A stretch of 64,000 nt of DNA. Origin: Nemania diffusa. Lineage: Eukaryota; Ascomycota; Sordariomycetes; Xylariales; Xylariaceae. The position numbers and the translations under genes were made by a program. The notes below the pieces were generated by a model that had not been told where the DNA came from, ran no database searches, and saw nothing but the letters and a program-made list of their open reading frames with translations. Shown piece by piece: positions 56,992 to 64,000 of the stretch (its first letter is position 1; each line of letters starts with the position of its first letter). The DNA is taken from NCBI GenBank assembly GCA_038501195.1, contig JBBPUQ010000007.1, positions 2,581,501 to 2,645,500 on the forward strand, given 5' to 3'.

Positions 56992-57483
56992 GGGCCATTT
57001 CCACATTATCCAACCATAACTTTTTGACTCTGCTTTTGAAAATCAATTACCGCTCTGCATTTTTTTAGTAGTAATTGCTTACTATAACACGATTATTACC
57101 GCACTACATGTTTTTATTAAAAATTACAGCTTGGATCGCTTTGGGAATTACCCTAAAAATGTATCGTCCGATTAATATAAATAAATTTTAAAATAATATT
57201 ATTACTTCGTACAAACAAGAGTCCCTGCTTCTAATTTTTTAGTGCACAAGGCTACCTACTTGAACGGCGTATTCAAGCCTAGGGCTTGCAGTAACGTAAA
57301 AGTTTACTTTAATCAAACGACGTTCTCAACCTTATTTCCTGCTGGTCTATTAATTGATATAAATAATCAATACAAAGCTGAAACCGAATTTTTATTTTTA
57401 TTTTTACGCGACATATAATGTTTATAATCTATGTCTTGATTTGAAAAAAAAAAACGGAGTAGGAAAGTTATGTTGTAATGGCC
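56992..57483. mobile_element. AT-rich element with termini related to the 15.8-kb palindrome
   Basis: The left end GGGCCATTTCCACATTATCC differs from the left end of the 15790 element at only two of 20 positions. The right end, at 57465-57483, reads CATAACxxT-like then GGCCATT as its reverse complement, so a short imperfect inverted repeat bounds a 492-bp AT-rich unit. Both elements are followed on the right by ACCGTC. No coding sequence lies inside. It starts 61 bp upstream of the tRNA-Glu 5' end. Boundaries are approximate. Confidence 0.5.
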
Positions 57484-58185
57484 ACCGTCCACTAGACCAA
57501 CCTTTACCTAATCAATACATACTCCGACGTCTACCATCAATTGATGTAATTGTATCTAGATCACTAAGCAGAGCATGCGACCTTATAAGACCCGCGAAAC
57601 CGTGGCATGAGATCCAAATCGCCCAAAATACTACATATACAACGACCAATTAATGTACATTACAATAGAGTATGTATGCAAGAAAAGTCGCATTGAGTAA
57701 CTGTATCCAGTACATGGTTGGACAGCATGTCTATCATCTTATCACATACTTCACAAATCGACTAGGAGCATAAACATGCTACGAACAAGAACGATGTCCA
57801 CAATAAAAGAGCATGCCTAAGAGTTGATTGAATCACGTTGTGAGGTCGGCCAACATACCCTCGCGGGGTTGGTAAAACGGAGGGCGTTGACAAGGATATC
57901 CCCAGATCCAGGAAAGGCAAGGGAGAAATGAAAATGAACTACGAAGAGAAGAATAGAAGAAAGAAAGTAAAAGTACAGAGAGGATAGCAGTGAAAACCAA
58001 ACGGGGAAATGACAAATGAGGGAGAAAAGAAGGACCGATATGAAAAAAAAGAAAAAGAAAAAGAGTTCCCGTTCCCGTTCCTCCGGGCTCCTCCGGATCC
58101 CGGCCCCATTGTTAAAACCACTTCATACTTAACATCTTGTCGCTCCGCAACCTCCTAACCAAGGTAGAATTCGCAAGGGATGGTC
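57484..58185. other. 3' flank of the cysteine-tail gene, no gene recognised
   Basis: Contains A/G-rich tracts (57920-58080). Frames on the minus strand there are Phe/Ser-rich artefacts of composition. Confidence 0.4.
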
Positions 58186-58625
58186 TCAAATCCCACAGCA
58201 CACCTTACAGCAGCAACCGAGAACGCAGTTGGCGACCGTAACACCAGCATCCTTGATACCCTCTTTAACACGGTCTCTCATACGGGGAGGAGCATCGTCG
58301 ATCAATTGCATGACCCGGATATTGCCCCGATCATCTCGATAGACGCGGTTTGTGACATGCGGGCCACTGACAAGGGTGCTGGGGATTTGCGGAGGGGCTC
58401 CCGCTGCCCTAGAAGCCGGCGGGGGCACCGTGACCGTGGAATTCCCAACGTTAGAGCTTTGTGCGTTGGCAGAAGAAGCGGGAGTATTGGGCGGGGCGGC
58501 TGTGTCTTGGCTATAACTCGGGTTAATACTCGGCGTTGGAGGACAGGAGAATACGGTAAGGGATGGGCAAGGTCTTACCTGGGGGTTCCGGCAGAGGCAC
58601 CGGCTGCGGTATTGGAGGAGCTCAT
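58186..58625 (-). CDS. small Ser/Ala/Pro-rich protein with C-terminal cysteine cluster
   Basis: Two exons, 58625-58579 and 58516-58186, are joined by a 62-nt intron with GTAAGA donor, ATTAACC branch-like word and GAG acceptor; the phase fits and gives 125 residues. The N-terminal 60 residues are low-complexity (Ser, Ala, Asn, Pro). The middle has a more conserved-looking segment, VTNRVYRDDRGNIRVMQLIDD. The chain ends in a cluster of six cysteines within LGCCCKVCCGI. There is no signal peptide. Cys-rich tails of this sort are often S-acylated, so peripheral membrane attachment is plausible. I do not recognise a family. Confidence 0.65.
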
Positions 58626-61285
58626 AGCGTATATCAGGTCGAGTTGCCTTGCTTAGTAGTTTTGAATGACACCTCGTAGTAAGGGGTGTTTAGAACAAGG
58701 ATTTCCCTAGAGGCGGATATAGCTAATGAATGGTGACGAACTTGCGCGCGATATGTAGCTATACGACCTCGTAGCGTTATTTATATGCTATAACTGCTAG
58801 TTGCACTCTCATTTTTGAAGATCGCATGGTAGCACGAACCTGGTCATGCGGCTCAGTAACTGATATGTTAGTCTGTCCCAACAAAATATTTCCCAATACT
58901 ATGGATGTAGAATATCATGTTGTCGGTTGTGCGAGGGAGGCCAGTGTCTATATCATTAGCCAGAAGCTAGTAACGGGACCAGAGCTTCTCTCAAACAGGC
59001 ACAGCCTGACAGTCTAGTATGTTTGACACAGATCGAGTGAAAAGGAGCCAAAAAGGGATTGCAAACGATCAATTATCCGAGTTATTTTGGCTTGGAACAT
59101 CATTAGATATCGAACTCTACAATTAACGACAAACTTCAATACTTCATTAAATAAACTAATAGCTAAGCTGCTATACACAGATATAGGTATATATGATAGT
59201 AGAAATTGCAAACCAAGGCTATAGTTTGGAAGTAGAAGCATGTATACTGGCGTCATGACATGGAAAGAATGTGTACTACAACAGAAATAGGGCAAACAGT
59301 CAATTGATAGGAACGGCTATAGATACTATACTACCGAAAAAATGACCGGATACTAACTGGGGAACCCAGCGGTGATATTCCGACCCTTACGCATAGAACA
59401 TACATCCCTACAGCAGCATCTCAATCGCGGCCAATTAACGGGCACAAAACCTTAGATTCTTAGAAATTCTTCACCTCCTATTCGAAGTTTGCCAGGAGAG
59501 AAGGGGGGAGAACGGACTTCAGGAGCTGCAGGTGTTTACCTCAGCCCTGCTGAGTAGCCAATCTGATCCCCTCCTTATAATCTCGTCTTGCCCGGAAGAA
59601 AGTAATGTTTTCAGTGATTGTTAGACAAACATGGTAGACACGTATGTATGGTAATACTCTGTGAAGGGTAGCTACAGGAAGGAGGAGGAATGGGGACCAA
59701 GCATTTCTATCGATTTGGTTCTGCTTGATGCTGCGGTGTAGCCGGGGGTAATATATGCGGCATTAGAGGCGATGTATCATCTGTTATATTGGACGGCCAA
59801 GGCCACGTCAATAGGGAACATGTGCAAAAGAAAGTTCGCGACCAGAAGTGCAGACTGAAACAAAATACGAACGCTCTCATGTGTAAGCTCATGTTTTAAA
59901 AGGTGCTGCTGCAACATGCCGATTGCTCAAGTTTAAGCCCGCCCTTGCTTTCACACGTGGGAGTTGTGATCAGCTGGCATTGGTTAATAGGAACGGTAAT
60001 TGGAATGAAAAAAAGGGAGCACATTTGAAGATTGAAAAAGAAAAGAAATCGCTACACTTTGGAGTAGCAATTTCACAGTTCGTGAATGAATCATGATACG
60101 TGGTGCGACAGCGAGGCGACAGAGCATCAAGGTGAAGAGTGTCGATAACCGACCGGTCGATTCTTAAAAGCCGACTCATCTTTACACACCTCAGCATCAA
60201 CTGCATGGCCCAGTAAACTATCACAGCTAAAATTTTCATATCATCATCTATGAGATCTGCTCGCATAATCTAAATGCGACATTTTTTTGACTGGTAGAAT
60301 TTGGAAAGGCGTAGAGAGGCTCTGACTGAAGTATAGTCGACAACAGCCTATAAACTATATTATACGTCGTTTTTAAGGTTAGAGCCGGGAGGTGGTGTTA
60401 ACAGATATTTAAATTACCGAACGGTTTTTTTATTATAAATATACGATTAAAATGAACAGGTAAAAAATATAAATAAGGTTGGAAAATTATACGTACGAAT
60501 AACGTTCCAACATAAATATTTTAAAAAATATATCTATAGAATATAAATCGTAGCTGTTAGCACGCCTACTATGCTCTTCGGGAGGCTCCGGTGCCTACTG
60601 TGTCACAGAGGACCCCTGGCATTAAATATAGCAACAACCACAACAACATGTGCGGACGTGGGCGTCGGCCGTCCACGCGATTAGGGCCGTACCGCATTAC
60701 GAGGGCCACACCTGTTTCACCGGGGAATGAAGCGACAGTACGACGCGGGAACTCGGGGCTGACTTCATTATTTTCCCAAAAAGGAAATTGATAATAAATC
60801 AATGAAATTTTATGTGATTTCATACACTAATGCAAGGTATAAGATATTCACTACCCAAACTCACACTATCCTGGGGCCTGCAAGAAGATAGTAAGGGAAG
60901 GCTTACGTAGGCTGTCGTATACAAACCATCGAGGGATGTAAGGGTACGACCAACAACAGGATATTGAAAGGAGCCTATTATCAACGGACCTTCCCGCATG
61001 TTTTCCTTATGGCCAGGTGTGCTCAAATACCCAAAACCACACCCTCGGGACCGTGAAACCACCTAAAGCCCCGACTATTCAGATTAGACCTCTGGAGATA
61101 GACAGTAGATAAAATCAAAATAACATTGAAAACGCTCTTTCGCCAATGCCTTATCCATACGTAGTACTGTTTATTCATTACAGACTCTCGGCCGACCCCT
61201 TTATTTCGTTGACCGGTCATAACATGGTCTTCCTCATTCAGTCGTCATCAAGTCGTCTTACCCCGTGCCATACCCATCCACCAAA
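58626..61285. other. 2.7-kb region without recognised gene
   Basis: Between the cysteine-tail gene and smc4 I find only short frames. The interval 60400-60560 is very AT-rich. No RNA gene or repeat was identified. Confidence 0.35.
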
Positions 61286-64000
61286 TTATCGAATCACAGT
61301 TTGTGTAACACCGCCGCCACCGAGACCGCCTGGTCTTGCTACCGCATTACGGGCAATGAAGTCACGGTTCTCGATTGTCACACTCTTGGTCATATGGTTG
61401 ACCTTATAGACGCCTACTAGGCGAGCAGCGAGTTCAAACATGTTGTTCCGTAGAGAGATGACAATGAACTGAGCATTCTTCGTACGCTCTTTGATGTAGT
61501 TCGCGACAATGGACACCTAAACATCGTCTCATTAGTTAAAACTTTCCCCCTTAATAGAAAATAGGGGTTACTACTCACGTTCCGGAAGTCCAGAGCGGCG
61601 TCAATCTCGTCCATTACGTATAATGGCGTAGGCTTGTAGTGGTGCAAGGCGAATACAAGCGCCAGACTAGATAAGGTTTTCTCGCCACCACTGAGATTGC
61701 TGATGTTTTTCCAGCTCTTCTTCGGTGGCATAACTGAGAACAAGATGCCTTCGCTGAAAGGGTCTAGACTGTCAACAAGCTCTAGCTCGGCATTGCCGCC
61801 CATTGTAATCATTTGGTACATCTCTTTTAACCGAAGGGAGATAGTGCTAAAGCCTTCCATGAAGCCCTCTAAGCGAAGACGACGAAGATCATCGCATCGC
61901 TTTTTGGCCGCATCGCGTTGTTGTACAGCAGTAGCTAGGTCGGAAGAACGAGCGCTATGCTCTTCAACGCGACGGCGATATTCTGCAAGGACGCTAACGT
62001 CAACATTGACATTTTGGGTCTTCTCTTCAAGAGCCGCAATCTCAGCTTTTAGTGCCTCCTTGCTCATATCTTTCAGTTCATCCTCAGTGAACCGTGGTAG
62101 CTCTTCGGGCTGCTCTGCCGGTGTTATTTGCTCCTGTGGTTCCTGGTCCTGGTCCTGGTCCTGGTCCTGGTCTTGGTCCTCGTCGTTTGCTTCACCAGAT
62201 TCCTGTTCACCATTCTCTTTTGGCGTCTTTGCTGGCGCCCCGCCCATTAGATCGCTGATATTTTGTAAGACTAGCTTGCCCAGCTTCTCATTCCAATAAC
62301 GTAAGCGCTTCTGGTTTTCGACAAGAGCCTTTTGGTTTTCCTCGAGTTGATTGCGCATCTCAATTTCGAGTGCGCGTGTACCATTGAGTTCAGACGTCTT
62401 TTCATCCAATTCCGCTTTCATAGAGGCCAACTCCTGTTTTTTCTGTTTCAACGCTTCCTCGGCAGCCTCAACCTGGGCGTTCAGCGATTCTGATATAGTT
62501 CCCTGGTTTTCGATTTCTTCTTCGAGCTTTGAAAGATCCTTGGCAGCATTTTCTAATTCTTTAGTAGCTTTAGCGTGGTCTTTTTGAAGCTTGACCTTGG
62601 ACTTCTCGGCCTTGACCTTCTTGACTTCGGCATTCGAGGTCTCCTCGTTATGGGAGGAAATCTCTTCCTTCAGGGCATCGACCTTCGCTCTTTGAGCTCG
62701 CAACTTCTCACCACCAACTTCCATGATCTTGTCTTGCAACTGCTTGATCTCAGCTTCCAGTCCTTCGGTCTCGGCATGCAGTTTGGACACTTCCTTGTTC
62801 AGTTTTGAGATTTCTTTCTCCAAAGCAGCTTTCCGGTTGTCATCAGACTCTGAAGGTTGATGTTCTTTGCTTAGCTCCTTAATTCGGCGTTGAGCATCTG
62901 CGATGTTTTTCTCAGCACTTTGCACTTCTAGCCTAATCTTCTGCATTTTCGTATCTAAACGCGGGATTTGATCTTGCAGATCTCTTAGGCGTGTCTCATG
63001 CTCTCGTTGCTGGTCTTGGAAATCTTGGAAGCGCTTCTCAAGTGTATCGCGGTCGCTCTCAAGCTTAGCCACCTGCTCCTGAGTAGTATCGGCTACAAGC
63101 TTACTTGACATCAATCCCCGTTTAACAGTCTTGCCACCACCCGACATGGTACCGCTCTTGTCAATGAGTTCGCCATCAAGGGTCACAACGCGCCATCTTC
63201 TGGCTCCGTATGCGATGCGATTGGCTTGTGCTAGGTCCTTAGCGACTAATGTATCTTGGAGAGCATGGTAAAAGGCAGGTCGAAATTTCTCCTCCTTGGC
63301 CTTGACGAGATCGAACAACCGGGGTGCACCTTCGGGTGTCTGGATTGGCTGAACATCACGTACGCGCAATTTATCAAGGCACATAAAATTACCTCGCCCA
63401 AGATTCGTCTTGCGCAGGTACTCGATACACTGCTGTCCAGCCTCAACAGTATCTGTCACAAAATTGTCGAGTGCGCCACATGCTGTTGAAATAGCAACGT
63501 CATACTTCTCATCAATGGCGCCAAGGTTTCCAAGTCGGCCATGGAAGCCATCGATTCTCCCAGACTCCTTCATCCGCATTAAAGCCGTAAGTACGTTACC
63601 ACGGTTCTGTGTCTGGGACAAGCTTGATCTCGCTTCATCTGCCTTCTGCCTCGCTCGTGACACCTTTTCGCGGACATGGGGCTCCATTTTTGCAAAGTTG
63701 TCAATTTCCGCCTCAACCTCCTTCGCCTCTTGCTCAAGCTTCTTCTTTTCCGCCTGGCACTCTTCAAGCTCAGCAAGTTTCACAGTACGGCCATCGTCGA
63801 TTGATGTTATTTTGGTGTTTAGTTCTTCCAGTGCTATAGCCCCCGCATTTGCCTTCTCAACTAGAATAGCCATCTCAGACTCGGCGACGGCGATCGCAGA
63901 CTGTTTCTGATTGATTTTCTCTTGCCATGGCTCTAGAGATTTTTGCTTGATAGCGATCTGATCGGAGAATACCTGCGTCTTGCCTTTCAGGCTCTCACGA
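61286..64000 (-). CDS. smc4: condensin subunit SMC4 (C-terminal part, 5' end outside the window)
   Basis: Exon 64000-61579 and last exon 61516-61286 are separated by a 62-nt intron (GTGAGT donor). About 880 residues are present, beginning inside the first coiled coil. In order: coiled coil; hinge with RFHGRLGNLGAIDEKYDVAI, DTVEAGQQCIEYLRK and ELIDKSGTMSGGG; a second long coiled coil; the ABC signature NLSGGEKTLSSLALVFALHH; Walker B YVMDEIDAALDFRN; and the D-loop/switch NYIKERTKNAQFIVISLRNNMFELA. SMC4 pairs with SMC2 in condensin to compact chromosomes. The second coil is interrupted by a Glu/Gln/Asp-rich linker with a DQ repeat encoded by a near-perfect hexanucleotide array. The start codon and ATP-binding head N-terminus lie beyond 64000. 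Confidence 0.93.
62142..62182. repeat. hexanucleotide repeat inside smc4
   Basis: CTGGTC-type units repeated about six times, encoding the alternating Asp-Gln stretch of the SMC4 linker. Length-variable coding microsatellite; in frame. Confidence 0.8.

Overview
The window is nuclear DNA of a filamentous ascomycete (Pezizomycotina, probably a Sordariomycete; I cannot place it more finely). The evidence is short GT-AG introns (mostly 50-130 nt) in nearly every gene, dispersed single 5S rRNA genes rather than a 5S array, fungus-only families (Zn2Cys6 factor, GH76, GT90, Cwh43, 2EXR, FunK1, fungal CorA-like) and signs of repeat-induced point mutation (RIP).

Layout. 0.6-1.5 kb: a Ras-like GTPase (-). 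3.9-4.9 kb: a 2EXR protein (-). 6.5-7.0 kb: a small secreted protein (+). 7.0-10.7 kb: gene-poor, with a 138-bp TA-flanked MITE-like element, a 5S fragment, a diverged tandem duplication and a small membrane protein (-). 10.66 kb: intact 5S rRNA (+). 10.9-15.4 kb: SDR oxidoreductase, OGFr-domain protein and CorA-like transporter, all (-). 15.8-16.7 kb: a 917-bp near-palindromic element with an 18-copy 9-bp minisatellite. 17.3-17.8 kb: a second small secreted protein (+). 18.2 kb: second intact 5S rRNA (-). 19.8-23.1 kb: SWI/SNF ARID subunit Swi1 (-). 23.1-29.2 kb: about 6 kb without a recognisable gene.

29.2-40.2 kb is gene-dense: EVE-domain protein (+) convergent with Utp6 (-), Cwh43 (+), GH76 mannanase (+) and a GT90 glycosyltransferase (-). 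Three of these act on mannan, glycan or GPI-protein chemistry of the cell surface, though nothing shows they are co-regulated. 40.6-42.6 kb holds decayed genes: an epoxide-hydrolase-like pseudogene whose three stops all fit CpA-to-TpA change, and a FunK1 kinase fragment. 43.4-55.9 kb is more accessory: arrestin-like protein (-), Zn2Cys6 transcription factor (+), cytochrome P450 (+), an intracellular trypsin-like protease with an unrecognised N-terminal half (+), and a second P450 (-) with a GC-AG intron and one unresolved junction.

56.8-57.5 kb has an intron-containing tRNA-Glu(CTC) beside an AT-rich element that shares its terminus with the palindrome at 15.8 kb. 58.2 kb encodes a small protein with a cysteine-cluster tail (-). 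61.3 kb to the end is the C-terminal part of condensin SMC4 (-), cut by the window edge. Most exon models were built by joining reading frames across splice signals and checking phase by hand; none was tested against transcripts.
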